A DNA stretch of 64,000 nucleotides from Gavia stellata. Lineage: Eukaryota; Chordata; Aves; Gaviiformes; Gaviidae. The stretch is from contig NC_082595.1 in assembly GCF_030936135.1 (NCBI RefSeq), positions 63,230,716 through 63,294,715 on the forward strand. Reading direction: 5' to 3'. Under the pieces are notes generated by a model that saw nothing but the letters and a program-made list of their open reading frames with translations, was not told the DNA's origin and searched no databases. Of this stretch, positions 13,117 to 26,500 are shown one piece after another (positions within the stretch are counted from its first letter, which is position 1; the number at the start of each line of letters is the position of its first letter). A program made the position numbers and the translations under genes.

Positions 13117-15929
13117 GTTATGGTACTTCTCTGAATTGCTTTCTTACTGAACAGCCTGTTTGAAATACAGAGCCTTCCTGTGCTATGACAATAAGGCAAT
13201 GAGTCTCCCACATTGTGGTCATATGGGGTGGAGATGCTGCTCAGGAAAGCTGCCCAGTTTCTTCTATGTCTGTGAAGCATACAGTTTCTATATGAAGACA
13301 GCAGTATATCACAAACAAGGTATTTTGTAGATCTTAAACTTTTGTCAGAAAAGCAATAAGGCCAACAGAACTTTATTTTATCCTTAAGTCTTTTATTGGT
13401 GGCAATAATTCAGAAGATTAGATTTTGAAATTTGGATTTAACTGATTCAAAAATCGATGAGTTTTGGGGTAAAATTACTTGACTCTTGTAAAGAATAGCA
13501 GAAAGAACTGAATAACTGAGTCTTTACTTAAGACTGTGCTTTCAATCTGTGTTTGAAACCATTAAATGCTGTCACCTAAGAAAACATGTTAGTCTCATAA
13601 TTGTACATTTTCAGTAAAATAGTGGTCTTATTAAATATGTTTTGCTTTCATTAATTTCTCTTTCCAATTCTTGATTTATGTTCCTATAAAATAGGTTTTT
13701 ATGTACTTTCTAAAACAATGTTTGTTGATTTCAAATCAGTTGGCCAGGAGAGAGTAAGGAATCACAGGAAAAGTAAGGTGTTTTTGATGGAGAAGGAATT
13801 TGTCTGCTGGATTTTCTATAAGAGAACCAAAATGGCTCAAGAAAGCAGGGGATGAAAACTTTGCTTTGTAGTTAGAATTTCAATGACAATGTTCTTGTGC
13901 ATTCGTTTTGTTTCCTGGCAAATCCTACACTAGTCAGGTACAACCCAAAGTATCTCCTGTTGATTTTGAATTTGCTAAAGATTTTTGTAATAATCCCCAC
14001 ATTGTGGGAGAGGTGGAGAAGAAGATGGAGTGCTAGAGAATTAAATAATAACTGAGTATGATTGATTATATCTGTATTTTTTCTCTTTATTTATAATGTG
14101 TTTTTCTCTTAGAATAGTTAGTCTTATGTGCCAAGGTGCCAGGAACATGTTTGTATAGTAGTTATAAATCTTATTTTAAGCCTAGAAAAGGAGATGAATA
14201 AGTAATGCCAAATCTGTCTTAACTATTTATATACCTTCTCAGTTACTGAGGATTTCCACTCAAGGTTATATCTTTTCATACCTCCAGGATACATTGATGT
14301 GTTATACTTTTAACCTTGTTACCTCTCTGTAGTACAGAGGAGTAGGTGTTCAGTAGTTCACATGCACAAACATTTTGAAGATTGCTCTGCAAGTATGAGA
14401 CCATTCTACTCATCTGTGGAGCCGCTTTTTGTGTACCTTGTTTCTCAAAAGACAGGGGTAATCACAGACTCCAGAGTGTAACAGGGGATCCACTGAATTG
14501 ACTGCTTAGTGTCACTGAAATCCAGGGTTTCTCAGTTAAAGGTTTTGCCTCCAAATGCAGCACTAATGAAGATATGTCTACACGCACATGTGGTTTTTTT
14601 TTTTTTTTTTTTTTATTACTAGAATCTGGAGATCTCTGGGTAGATATACTGGGTTTATAAAGTGGTATATTTATGGGGTGAATTGTTAAATTTTCAATGC
14701 CGGAAAAAGATTCTTTCCTCAGCTGCAGCTTCACATAAGTTAAAATGAATATATAGGCTTGAATGAGAGCAGAGACTGACATGTAGGTCTCTTATCAGGC
14801 ATGACGTAGAAGCAAAAAGCCTAGGGTCATTTTCTATAACTCCCTTGTGATGACCTCCAAGGGTTATCACTGTTGCATGCAAGCAGAATTCTGTCACCAA
14901 GAGACATTTGCCACTAAACCAGAGCAAGGAGGCTCTGGAGAACCTCATCTGGGTGTTGTGCTGGGAGCTGAGAGACGTCTCCTCATCCTTCTTGAAGACA
15001 AGGTTGTCCTCCAGGCAGCAGCAAAGGATCTCCATGGGGTCCTCTGCAGTAGCTCCCTTCCACCAGGAGAGACTGCGTGGGGACACCTTTGTATCCATTC
15101 TAACACAAGGGCCAAGACGAGCATCAACAGACCAGCGCTCTTGGGGGAATGAGAGGAGGAAAAAAATAATTGAATGAAACTAGAAGATAGTGTTAGTAAA
15201 GTTGGTCAAAACTCAGTAATTCATTACTACTGTCTACAATATTTGTGGCATTGCACCTGGCAAACTGGTTTTCACAAGTGTGCTGTCCAGAAACTTTCAT
15301 TACCTCATGGTGACAAGTATTCTTATAATAGAGAGTTCTACAACCTAGAAGGTGGAAATTTAGTGCTGAAACTAGAAGAATTATACCAGAAATAAAATGT
15401 ATAAGGCCATTGAAAATGCCTACATAAGCACGAGCAGTTATTCAGTTACAAAAAGCCTTTAATTTAGTAAAATATCCACTGTTTAAGAAAGGCTGGAATT
15501 CATATAAAGGTTGCTCTGGGATTTGAAATCTATTAAAAAGACTTGTGAATAATTATTTGCAGTAAATGTTACTGACCTCAACTCATAAGGCCTGATGTAC
15601 ATTGGCATAATGTTCCTAATGACAGGTCTCAAAATCCAGATTCTTCTACTTTCAAATGTCCATAATATCCTGAGAAATGAAGTCTTAGATTAAGACTTCG
15701 TTGGTTTAAGATAATTCAATACATGCTTTAGAATCTGCATGAATCTTCCTATAAGTGGCCAGCTATGTTTTTCCAGAAAAGCTCTACAGAAATAACTAAA
15801 AAATTTTCAAAATTAATGATGCATTTTGGAAGACAGAAATAATCTGAAGTCTCACTTTCTCATGACCTCTGAAAAATGGATTAGTTTTTCTTCATTTGGC
15901 TTTTCCTTTCTTCCTGTAGCATCATTCAC
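13117..15929. other. Intergenic DNA between two CR1 copies
   Basis: AT-rich, with the T21 run as the only distinct element. Open frames near 14.7-15.2 kb overlap on both strands and show no recognisable protein. Confidence 0.5.
14594..14614 (+). repeat. Poly-T run (T21)
   Basis: Uninterrupted run of T in intergenic DNA. No SINE or LINE body was recognised beside it. Confidence 0.95.
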
Positions 15930-16256
15930 TCTCTACAATTACCTGAAAGGGGGTTGCAGAGAGGTGGGTGTTGGTCTCTTCTCCCAAGTGACAAGTGACA
16001 GGACAAGAGGAAATGGCCTCAAGTTGTGCCAGGGGAGGTTCAGGCTGGATATTAGGAAAAATTTCTTTACTGAGAGAGTGGTGAGACACTGGACTAAGCT
16101 GCCCAGGGAAGTGGTGGAGTCACCATCACTGGAGGTGTTCAAGGAACGTGTGGACGAGGCATTGTGGGCCATGGTTTAATGGGCATCGTGGCGTTAGTTG
16201 ATGGCTGGACTTGGTGATCTTGCAGGTCTTTTCCAACCTTAGTGATTCTGTGATTC
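15930..16256 (+). mobile_element. CR1 LINE 3' end (copy B)
   Basis: Same subfamily and orientation as copy A. It starts at CTACAATTACCTGAAAGGGG and reads [59 protein letters not shown], ending TTAGTGATTCTGTGATT. It is 5'-truncated and non-functional. Confidence 0.93.
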
Positions 16257-19200
16257 CCTCTTTGCTCACAGAAGCTATGTTGCTGTGCAAAGATGGGTGT
16301 AGGGTATTTGTGTGTCTTTAGCTCAGGACACGGACAGCAGTTGTTGCAGTACATGAAGAGAGCAGAGCAGGAGAACCTGGCTGGAAGGGCTCAGACATAC
16401 CCTGGGATGGAGGGCTGCCACTGCCAGCCAGGCTTTATGAGTATGTGGCACTTCCTCTGTAACAGAGAGAGTGAAAGACAAACCTTGTCATAAAAGGGAC
16501 TGTGGTGCTAACCGTCAATGTGATTGTCCTGCATGAGGAACGGTGCAGTACACAGAGGTCCTCAGCGCAGCAAGCATGGGGAAGGTCCCTCACATGCAGA
16601 TGGCAGGTGACAGATCAACTAAGAGGCTGTATTTGTACCTCATAGGTAAGCAGGTTGACCAATCCTCTTAGACACAGCTGAACAAAAGACAGAGCTGTGT
16701 GACAGGAGGGCTTGCAGAGTCTGTTAGGGCTGATCTGGGCTCAGTGTGAGAAGTACTTACACATACTGAGGGTGTGTGATTCAGCCACTGCTTATTTTCA
16801 GGGGCATCCCTTGCTCCACTTCTTTGTGGTATAAGTGAGAGTGGACCAAATCAGCCTGTTAAACTCTGCCTAAGGCATGCTGCAGTTATGGGTTAAGGAT
16901 CTATCTTCAGGGTGATCTGTCCTCTCTGAAGGCACTTGTCTTTAGCGTGAGGACCCCCAGTCTTTGGATAAAACCAAGAAAATCTGTCTTGTAAAGAAAA
17001 AGCTATTAAACCATAGCTGAGGATGACAGACTTTACCCGTGAAATTATTATATTACACTATGCATTAAGTGTTGTACCTGTACCCCAGGTAAAGAAATCT
17101 TTTGTGAGGAGAACTTCTGAAAAGTTAATGTTAGTGACTATGTAAATGTAATATGCTTTATTGCAAAAGTCAATCAGCATTTCACGAAGTGTGTTGTGCT
17201 AGAGTGTGATGGTATGCCAATTCACTCGGGCATAGCATGGAAACTTCTTCGCAGAAGTCATAACAAGGCCCTCTGGAAATGTTCATCTCGCAGCCTATAA
17301 ATAGGTGAGGCCCCCAGCCCATAAAGAGTTACTACATTACTGGCACTTTCTGAGCAGGGAGGGAAGTCGTAAAATGAGGGTTTCATGACTTGTTCATGGA
17401 ATTGGAAAGAGAAAAATGTTGCTTTCAGAGCTTGGGAGAAGAACTGAGCGAGAGTTCAGAAAAGATGTGAGGAGGAAGACTCCTTCAGAAGACCTAGAGT
17501 GGAGGCTCCATGGACGTTGTCCGAAGGCTTGTGCTTGAAGGCTGAAGAACCTGGCTGGGCAAAAGACTGAGAAGGGTTTTACTTCTCCAGAAAGGTTCTC
17601 TGACTTTCTGTCACAGGCAGTCCAGAAGGCTGCATGCCCTCTCCTTGTTGTGACACCAACTCCTTTGAATTTGATCAAACAACAGTTTACATTGCAAATG
17701 ATCTGAAATGTCATTAATTCCACACCGAAATATGCTTTACATTTACTTTCATCTCTAAAATACCTATACCCTACGTAAAAGCCTGGAACTTGTGATTATG
17801 CTTAAATGCTCGAGCTTCTGGGATCTAGGGGTGACTTTAATCCCATTTCTCACGACTTAAATATTGACTAAATAGAGTACATCCGTGGCCTGCAGGCTGA
17901 TTGTGAAACAAGACCAATTTGAAATACTAGTGATGTGTTATTGTTTTGACGGGTCTCCATGGATCACGACCGTGAGTACGATGGTAGCATTTCCCCCAAC
18001 ATGTCCATTCCTGCCTGTGTTGGAAGAAATGCTCTGCATTGCCTTCCTGAGCAGAGGAATGACTTTGCACGGATCAGTTCAGGTGCATGAAAATGAGGCT
18101 GATCAGCACATGCAGAAAATGTTTCTTTATGACTGATGGGGTTCTGTCAGATGTAAGAGGGCAGGAAAATGAAGTAGATTAGAAAAAATAATTGTACTAT
18201 AGCTTGTACAAACAAAACTCAATAGGCTTTTAGAGAGAACAACAAAAATTAGCGTTGTAAACACGGCAAACAGCAGTCGTACTCTCTGCAGCCATTCATA
18301 TAAATCTCTTGACTATGACAGCAAATTCAATAACATTTTCTACCCATTTCTGGAGCAGTCTAGCTTTTTAGAGTGAGAGCTTCGTTTACTGTGAATAACA
18401 TGATCCTCTTTCAGTTTAGAAAACAATTAAAGATTATGGCTACAGATGCCTCAAAACCCTGGAAATATTCAAATGTTTCCAACATTTATTGTTGGGTAGG
18501 TAGAAAAGAATTTTGTGCTCTCTAAATGAATATTTTAAAGACCTCAGTGAAACAGCATGATGAATATCTAAAAATGTAAAAATTGCACTACAAACAGATG
18601 TTTTGAGCTTTACTGATGTACAACTGCTTGCAGTTGCTACGGCTAATGTTACTATTTAAAAAAAGACATTTTGTCTGCAAATTAGTAGACAATAAGAAGC
18701 AATACTTGCTTCCAGCTACTTTTCTAGATCATACACAGCTTAAATCAGGGGACAGACATACTCCTGAAGTTCATATAGCAAAACCATTTGATTGCTTTTC
18801 TGCAGGTCCTAAGAAAAAAATTTGGGAATCATTCTGTCAGCTCTCAATGCATGGAAATGTTGAGGTACACCCCAGTAAGATGTTTATCTCTCTAGCCTGC
18901 AGTGAACAGGGTCTTAAAATATTTTACAGCTCCTATAAGTTATTTCTGCACATTCGGTAAGTCTACAATAATTAAACTTTGTTTATTAAGGATGATGAAG
19001 AGACTCTTTCAGTAATTGCATAATGCTTCTCTTTAACAGCATACCAAATGTTTTATGATAGCCTTAAAATCAAAATAGTCACATCTTGACTGTGATATGT
19101 TGGAAGAACTGCTATAAATACATTAGATCATTAAAGAACTGATGATAAATATTTTGGTTATAAGTGTACCCATACAGAAACAGAGTAAGATACAAACACA

Positions 19201-19819
19201 TTTCATGTGACAGTCCCTACTAGCTCTGAAATACCTGACTTCCTTCTGATTTCAGAAAACAATTGTCTTAGTTTAATTTGAACACTTTATCCTGAAAAAC
19301 AGTGTAGAGTTCAGGCAATTCTACTGCTTATTAGAGCTTACAGACTTTTGACAGAAGGTTGGACACTATGTTGGTGTGAGGGGTTTTATATTCTGAGAGA
19401 CCGGGGAGTATGTGTTTACATGCGATGGGAGTACTGATGTCAGAAAAGGTATAATTTTCTATCTATCTGTAAAAGCTCATTTTCTTGGTTACTCCATAAA
19501 GTCTATAAATACTACATACACATCTACTCCTGATGTAACAGCTGAAAGAATATTTCCTTTGGGTAAACTGACTTGGACATACTGTGGAAAACAGATAAAT
19601 AATGGTTGTACTGAGGCTAACTTTGAACTAATTCATATTGCATGTATAAGGAATGGATTTTTTAAAAATCTGAAATGAATAAAACTTACTTCAAGTAATA
19701 GATAATTGCGTTTGAGTGCATAAAATGTACACTTGCCAGAAAAGTACCTGCTCTGTTGAGAATCATTTTCCTAAAATCCCTCTTAAATTAAACTTTGCCA
19801 ATGAAAAAGACTTTCACAA
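16257..19819. other. Intergenic, nothing recognised
   Basis: Apart from the MEF2-like site at 17.3 kb, no feature is supported. The 114-codon open frame at 18,616-18,960 lacks any familiar motif. Confidence 0.5.
17294..17303 (+). promoter_or_regulatory. MEF2-type / TATA-like site CTATAAATAG
   Basis: A perfect match to the MEF2 consensus YTA(A/T)4TAR that also contains a TATA-like core. It stands alone with no recognised gene downstream, so function is uncertain. Confidence 0.25.
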
Positions 19820-20040
19820 AGAGGAATGAATAGTTTATTCTGTCTGTGGGTGGATATAACAAGAAAGATGTCTCACCTTACAGCAAGGTTAGGCAATGGG
19901 AAAAAGCTTTCCAATGGTAAAACTAGTGAAGTAGTGGAGCAGATTCCCTGAGAAGTCCATCAAAATTTCTAGACTTCCAGCTGTGTAGAGCAGATTAGAG
20001 AAGTATCAGGAATTAAATACATGTATGGGGTTTAACTCTG
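19820..20040 (+). mobile_element. Old, decayed CR1-like LINE 3' fragment
   Basis: The order of conserved words of an older CR1 tail is still visible: ACAGCAAGGTTAGGCAATGG, a GGAAAAAGCTT segment, GTGGAGCAGATTCCCTGAGA, AGTCCATCAAAATTTC and AGACTTCCAGC. Stops interrupt the frame. It is much more diverged than the copies at 13 and 16 kb. Confidence 0.6.
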
Positions 20041-22979
20041 GAGGAGGGCTGGTAAATTATTTCCTGGGATCATTTCAGTTTTGTTTTCTTTTTTGGCCTT
20101 TCCCCTCTCCCCCGCTCAATAGCTGGTCTTTAGTCCTTTTCAAAAATAGAGTGAGCCTTCATAGAAATCCCTGAAAAATCTGTGCCACCTGGGTTATAGC
20201 CCTGAGGTTTCTGTATCACTAGCAATGAGTCAACTATTAAACCACACACCGAGGCACCTTTCCTCTTGCTCTCAGACTGAGCGTGGAAATCCCCAAATTT
20301 GTGCTTTCCTCTGTGGCCCAACTGCGGAGTCAAAGCAACTCTAAAAATGGCCTTCACCTTCTGGAGGCGAATTGGGCAACCACTAGTGGCTTATTCCCAG
20401 GGAAAGCAGATGCATAAAACCAGCCTCTAATGGCCATCTGGATTAGGGATGGGCCAGAATAACCAGGATTAATTCAGCTACCTCTTAAATATCAAAAGAA
20501 ATATGTATGCCACAGAGTTAAGTGGAGTCTCACATTCCCTTCTTGAAGTAACTTTTCTTCAGGTGATTTTCATTTCAAGCAGGGAAGTGCTCATGGCTGA
20601 CAGTCAATGTCTCGTGTTGAGATGTTCACCGTCTTTGGCAAGATGTCATTCTCAGAGTCACGGTCTCCCACCTCAGGATCAGATTTTAATCCATTTGTTT
20701 CTCTCTTTCAAAGAGCACACAAAAAAAGATGGGGTAACTGGGTCAAGCACGTTAATTTTAAAATACATTCTAAAGCATTCATGTTATTCATAGTAATAGG
20801 TCCTGTGCTTCACCCACACTTCACCAGCTGGCATCTAGCTTTACTGGCAATGTTCTGTCAACTTATAGTTATCTTGTGATTTGCTGGACACAAGATTTTG
20901 AAATTATGCTGAGTCGCTTACAGCTTTCTCAGGTCATACCTAGTAGCCTTCTTTGGCAACCAAGTAATTCACTCACTGACTTTGTTTTAGTGCTTGGTGC
21001 AATCTTGTTGCTATTTCTGTTTCATTTAACTAGTGGCAACTGCAAGATTGTCTTTGTTCCTTTACGCTGTAAGCTAATTCCCAATAACACTAGTTATAAT
21101 AGTAACTAGCTTGCAAAGACAGAAAAAGAACAGCCTCTTTGAAAACACCAAAATGAGCGAGAATGAATGAAAGTTTACTGATTGATTTATAAATGGGGAA
21201 ATTAAAGTTAATTTATAATGGCTTATTTAATCTCTAACTGAATGTAGGCAGTAACTTTCTAATGAGAACAAATATGCATATTAATGTAAAAGTTAAAATA
21301 AATAATAAAGATGTTTAGGGATTTGTTGGTTGACCAGTCTGGCTTTTTTAACCAGTGGCTCAAAACTAATAACAAAATGAGCATGTTATACAATGTTACA
21401 GCTGTAGGACTTTTAATGCTGGCAGGAGAGTGCTTAAAGAGATGGAGGAAGAAGTTGCTTTTGCCTTCAAACTGGCTGCAGCCTGTAGTGTGGGTAACAC
21501 AAGGACTTCAGCAACTGCTGCCAGTGCGGTCTTACTGGGAGGCTATGCTGAAGCAGAAATTCAACTCAGTTTGGATTTATATCATATTTTCTCTCCCTCC
21601 TGAACATTCGTACTGGAATCTGGCACGGCGTCTGAGAGGACAGACTCTCTCTGAAGGACTCAAGATATGTATAGGCATCAATCAGATGATAAAATATAGG
21701 ATGCAGAAACAATTCACTGAAAATTAGTTATTTGAACCACAGCCACATCAAGCCTTTCTCCTTCTTATAGGCAACCATAAATCTATAAAAATTAAACTAT
21801 CCTTCCCTTCTCAAGTTTTGCCAAGAAGTTACACAGAACTTCCTGATCAGCATTTTTCTCAATGCGTTTCGCAAGGCTTGGTGTTATAACTCATCTTTAT
21901 TTAAGCCTGGAATAGTGCCAGAAATGGGACTGAAGAATTGTACCTCAGTCATTTCAGAAGGCAATGCCTGACTCTTGCCCACAGCAAAAGAAAAAACTTC
22001 CAAAAAATTTATTTGCAATGACTAGATCATTCCTCGTGACTGCAGCTGTCACGCCGGAGACTACGGAGCCTGCTCCCTCTTGGTGCCTCCAGGAGGGCAC
22101 ACCATCCCAAAGGTGCAGGGAGAAGGTGGAGCTGAGGGGGCACTGTCTCCCTCAGCATTAACCCAGGGTGTTGGCTGGCCTTCAAAGGAGGGAATAACGC
22201 ATTACCAAAGCAGATGGCAAAGCCCAACTTCTCCTGCTCCACTCCTCTACACCTCCTGCAGGTGTACCTGCATCCTTTGATATCCTTAAAATCAAAGGGA
22301 GCTGCTGAAAAGTCTGCCTAGGACTTTTTAAAATCCTCATCAGCAGTCCTTGCAGGTCAGGTAAGATTGGCAGCTGGGTATGCCCCTAGTTTCATCTTTT
22401 TTTGATCAATACAATTGCATCAGAGGCTGCTGGTGCCTGGAGGTAGGGAGCTGGGTGCAGTACAGCACGGGCTCACGCATCTGAATGAGCTGTGTGACCA
22501 GAATACAACAGCGCGATGTGTTTGGGATACAAAAACCCTTAGCAACAAAGTCTAACAGCGTTGAAAAGGATCTAATTGTTGAGAGGTACAAGCCAAACAG
22601 CTCTGCAGCTTTTTGGAGGTTACGTTTTCAAGCTCTTATATTTTATGAGTGATGCTTAGGCACGGTAGAAGTGGCCAGGATGTGAAAAGAACAAACAGCT
22701 CAATGTCAAGAGTAAATCATGTGGCTGCAAGTCAGCCTGCTTGCTCGCCGCACTGAAAGTGCAGCCAGGTTACGGCTGGAAATTCCCACTGGGGACATCA
22801 AATTGGAAACTGGTTTGCACCGAAAACAGTGGGGGGTGTCGGGGAGACAGCCGTCTACTACCGCAGGGTAGTGTTCTTGAGAGGGTTTCAAGAAGATGGA
22901 AAATCAGATTTTGGGATGAAGGTGAAGTAGCAAAGGTACCTTGAGACTTCACTGCAGTCCACTGAAAACCTTGAGTTGG
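20041..22979. other. Intergenic, one 138-codon open frame
   Basis: The plus-strand frame 21,311-21,727 is the second-longest open frame in the intergenic part. It reads like chance translation: no domain, no splice partners and no CpG island upstream. Confidence 0.4.
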
Positions 22980-23640
22980 AGCCAGCTATTGACCGTGCCG
23001 CTCTGCCGTGCTGCCAGCGCCTGCCTCCAGGCTTCCTTCGGCAGCAGCTGCTCTCCCATTCGGGCACCCCAGTCCTGCCGGCTGTGCCCACTGCCCCATC
23101 GCCTCTCGGCAGCTGCCGGCACACAGGGGACAGTTGCAGTGGCAGCCGGTCAGGCAAAGTCAGTGGGGATTTGCTGCCGAAGCCTGATACACACAGGCAC
23201 ATGCCAGCAAAGGAAAGCCAAAAAGGCCTGGGGAGGGTTTTTTCTGTAAAGTACTCTCACCCTTCTTGCTTATTTTTGGCAAAGATATTCCCTACGCTCG
23301 CTTTAGCAGAGGATTGACGATATGTAGCAATCCCTTTTTGACGTTACGCTGTTCTCAGGGCAGCTTCTGGTTTCTCTCCCTGTTTAACAGTTAATGATCT
23401 GGAAAAAGAAACGGGGGGTAAGGTGACATTGGCAGCGCTGCAGCTCCCGGGGGAGACGGGCTCTCCGTGGGAGCTCGTGCCCTGTCTGGACATCGGTGGC
23501 TGGTTTTGCCACACGGTGCATGTGCCAGGGAGGCACCTCTCTCCCTAGGGCCACTGAAACCAGGGTCAGCGCTGGCCCCACAGCACCCTGACAGCTCGGC
23601 TGCGACAGCTAAGGGATGATGGGGTGGTGGTGCAACCCAG
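22980..23640. promoter_or_regulatory. CpG-enriched patch in intergenic DNA
   Basis: CpG dinucleotides occur roughly once per 17 bases here (by eye, about a dozen in each 200-bp stretch checked), far above the surrounding DNA. There is no recognisable exon. It may be a weak CpG island serving an unannotated transcript or enhancer, or simply a GC-rich patch. Confidence 0.35.
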
Positions 23641-24392
23641 CTGGCAGGGCACGGGCTGGACATTCTGGGCAAAAGGGATTGCAGCCAGAGAAGATGGCAG
23701 AGGGATCTCTACGAGTGGGTAACAGAGTTCAGGTGGTGGCAAATGTGGGGAGAGATGCAAAGGGAACTTGAACTATGTGTGTTGCAAATGTAAGCCTGTA
23801 AAAGCAGCCACACGAAGAGGTCAGCATTGCCCCAGGTGGCCCCGAATCAGGGTCACACCTTTGTATTAGTCGTGGCTGAACTTTTCTTCTGTCCCGTTGC
23901 AGTAATGGGATGGTAAAACTGCAGTGCACCATTAGGAGCTCTTGTAAGCCTGCATTGCATGCTCAGGGCAGAAAAAGGCTATTAAAGCGCTGTGGCTGCT
24001 GTCTGAGCCAGGACTGAAAACACTCCAGCCAGCAAGGTATTGTCTCGTTGGCAGCACTGTGAGTTGGATGCAGCCTGGCCTGCCAGTCCATTTAGTGGAA
24101 GTGGTCACAACACCAGTGTCTATACACTCCTCCTTACCTGTGGCTCACAAATGCCCTTATTGCTGCAGCAAATAGTTTAAATGAAAGTCAAAACATTTCC
24201 TCATGGTTGGGACTGCAATAGCTAACAGTCGTGTTTCCTGATGAACGCACACGTGCGTGTGAGACATCACCTGTGTACGTGTCTGTGGGGGTGTGTGGGC
24301 ATCGTGTTGCAAGGAAGGGGCTGGTGCCCCAGGGTGCCATGGAGGGGTTTGCCCTTCAGCAGGGCTCCAGGCATGGCACTCGTCCAGGGCCA

Positions 24393-24408
24393 CCCCCCCC
24401 CGCCCCCC
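24393..24408 (+). repeat. C9-G-C6 tract
   Basis: Runs of nine and six C separated by one G. The minus strand could form G-rich structures. It is isolated, with no gene beside it. Confidence 0.9.
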
Positions 24409-26229
24409 TGGGAGGAAGCTCCACCCCAAAAAGGGCTTAGTCCCGTCATTTTTTGCCTTCATAAGAAATGACAGTAACAGCAGTGAGGAAGAAAAGGGCC
24501 TGTACAAGTTGTTTTTGGTGGTAGATGCCTCTGCATGTTTCCAGCCTTTGCTGCATGAGCTGTAGCATGTCTTTCCTCACAGAGCAGCCCCGTTGCTCGT
24601 TACAGAGGTACAGCTTCCCACGAACAGCACGCCTGCACGCGCTGGCCTGGACTTGAGGCACAAGGCAGGCAGAGAAAGATTTTGAAGGTTGAAACAGTAA
24701 AGGCTGGTGATGGAGAGAGCATCCCTTGTGCGGGATGCAGGCAGAGACAGCTCTCCCATGAAAATGGCCTCTTTCCGCTGACAGTAGAGCGGCAAGTGTG
24801 GCAACGGGGGTGTGGAGGACTGCAAGAAAGCAGCAAATGGTGGCTGTTGAACTTGCTGTGCAGCTAATAATTACCAACGAAGTGCTAATTCAAATGAAAT
24901 TAAGATACGCTTGACGTAGTTGCTTGGTGAAGTTGCTATCCACGTCATGGAGAGTCAAAGCTGCTTCAGCACCTGCAGGAAGAGCTGTCAGAAGCGTGCT
25001 GGGTCTTGCAGTGAAACCCAAATCTGGACAGGTCCTGGGATGCGAGAGCAAAGTCTTACAGTGCAGTAACGGGAGTTCAGCTGGTTCCCATTACATCTCT
25101 TATCCTTGAGACTGGGATAGGAAGGCAGTACTGGGAACTGCTTTGAAAACCATTGCCAGACCAGGCTTGACTTTATTGGCCATCCTGGACTTTCAGAAGG
25201 TGCATTTTCAGATACAAAACTATATATGTTCGTGAGATACAAACAGCCAGCTGCTGTTTTAAAATTGGCAACACATTTCGGCTGCTCAGGTATCAAGAAC
25301 ATCAGCAATACAGCACGGTGATTGGAGCAAGGGACTTCACCTCCTGCCTTGGATAAAAATATCATCATATTATAATCATAGTCATAATATTTTGATTCTT
25401 TAGTTTATATCTGAGAACAGAATCAGAGGTGGCAAGAAAGCATATTTCAGCTTTACACTCTCAAAAATATTTCCAGTATATTTATATTTTTTAGTTGGGT
25501 GGACTACTGGAAGATTAAAGGCTTTATTTCTTCCCTGAATCCAAGTAAATGTGAAACACTGATTTAAGAATAAATAAGCATTAATCCCTTTAGTCATTGT
25601 CACTTTAAAACTCACAGTGGCAGTGCTGCTCGGAGAAGGTGAATGATGTATTTTGTTGGCTTTTCAGTTCCACAGCAGAGAAGATGAAGCTCATCCTGCT
25701 CAAATTCTTGATAGTGCACTGCAAAATGATATGATGATTACATCACATCGAGTGCATGTTCACAAAGTCAGCAGCTCAGTTTTGCTTAGCTTGCAGCATG
25801 CAGTGGGCGCTTAGGAATGCTTTTCCATTTGTCGGTGGAATGGGATGTTTTGCACGGCAGTATGGCTTTGGGACTTTAGTTTGGAGATAACCAGAAGATA
25901 CCTGCATGGTATTTTCAGTTAGACCTTCTCCTTCTGCTCCTTCAGCCAAATCATACATGTATGCTCTCAATACTAATATTTCTGGTTTGGTGTCAGTCTT
26001 TTTTGTTCTCAGTTTGTTTCTGTGAAGGACAGTTCTACTGCATTTTTTTGGAGGGATGATCAAAAAATGAGGGTCCCCAGGCATCAGAAGCATAAAAATG
26101 TCGTTGGTTCAGGTGCTTCACTTTAGAAAGGTGAAACCATAGCAATTCAGACTTCTCAATTTCCCTGCGTCCCATCATGTGAGACACCTTAGGTCAGGTT
26201 ATTTGATCTGGAAGGGCAAAATGCTTGCA

Positions 26230-26500
26230 CAACCGATCACATGCGGGAGAATGCGGTGAGGACTGCCCAGGCACAAGGACGCACAGGCTGGTACGTCTGC
26301 GCACCCAGGTCCCCAGGGAAAGACCTGGGGCTCAGTGATTAGCAATGCTGCAGTGGGGAAAAGAGAGGCTGTGGCACGGCGCTGCTGCCGGGGGTACCGG
26401 CAGCGCTGGAAGAGGAGTACAGAGCTGCAGCCGTCGGACAGGTCTGATCTCTGAACACGGAGCTGAGTGGACCTGGAAGATTAGGTGTCGGATTCGGGGA
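26230..26500. other. Small CpG-enriched patch
   Basis: A short GC-rich stretch with many CpGs between AT-rich flanks. No coding motif seen. Confidence 0.25.
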
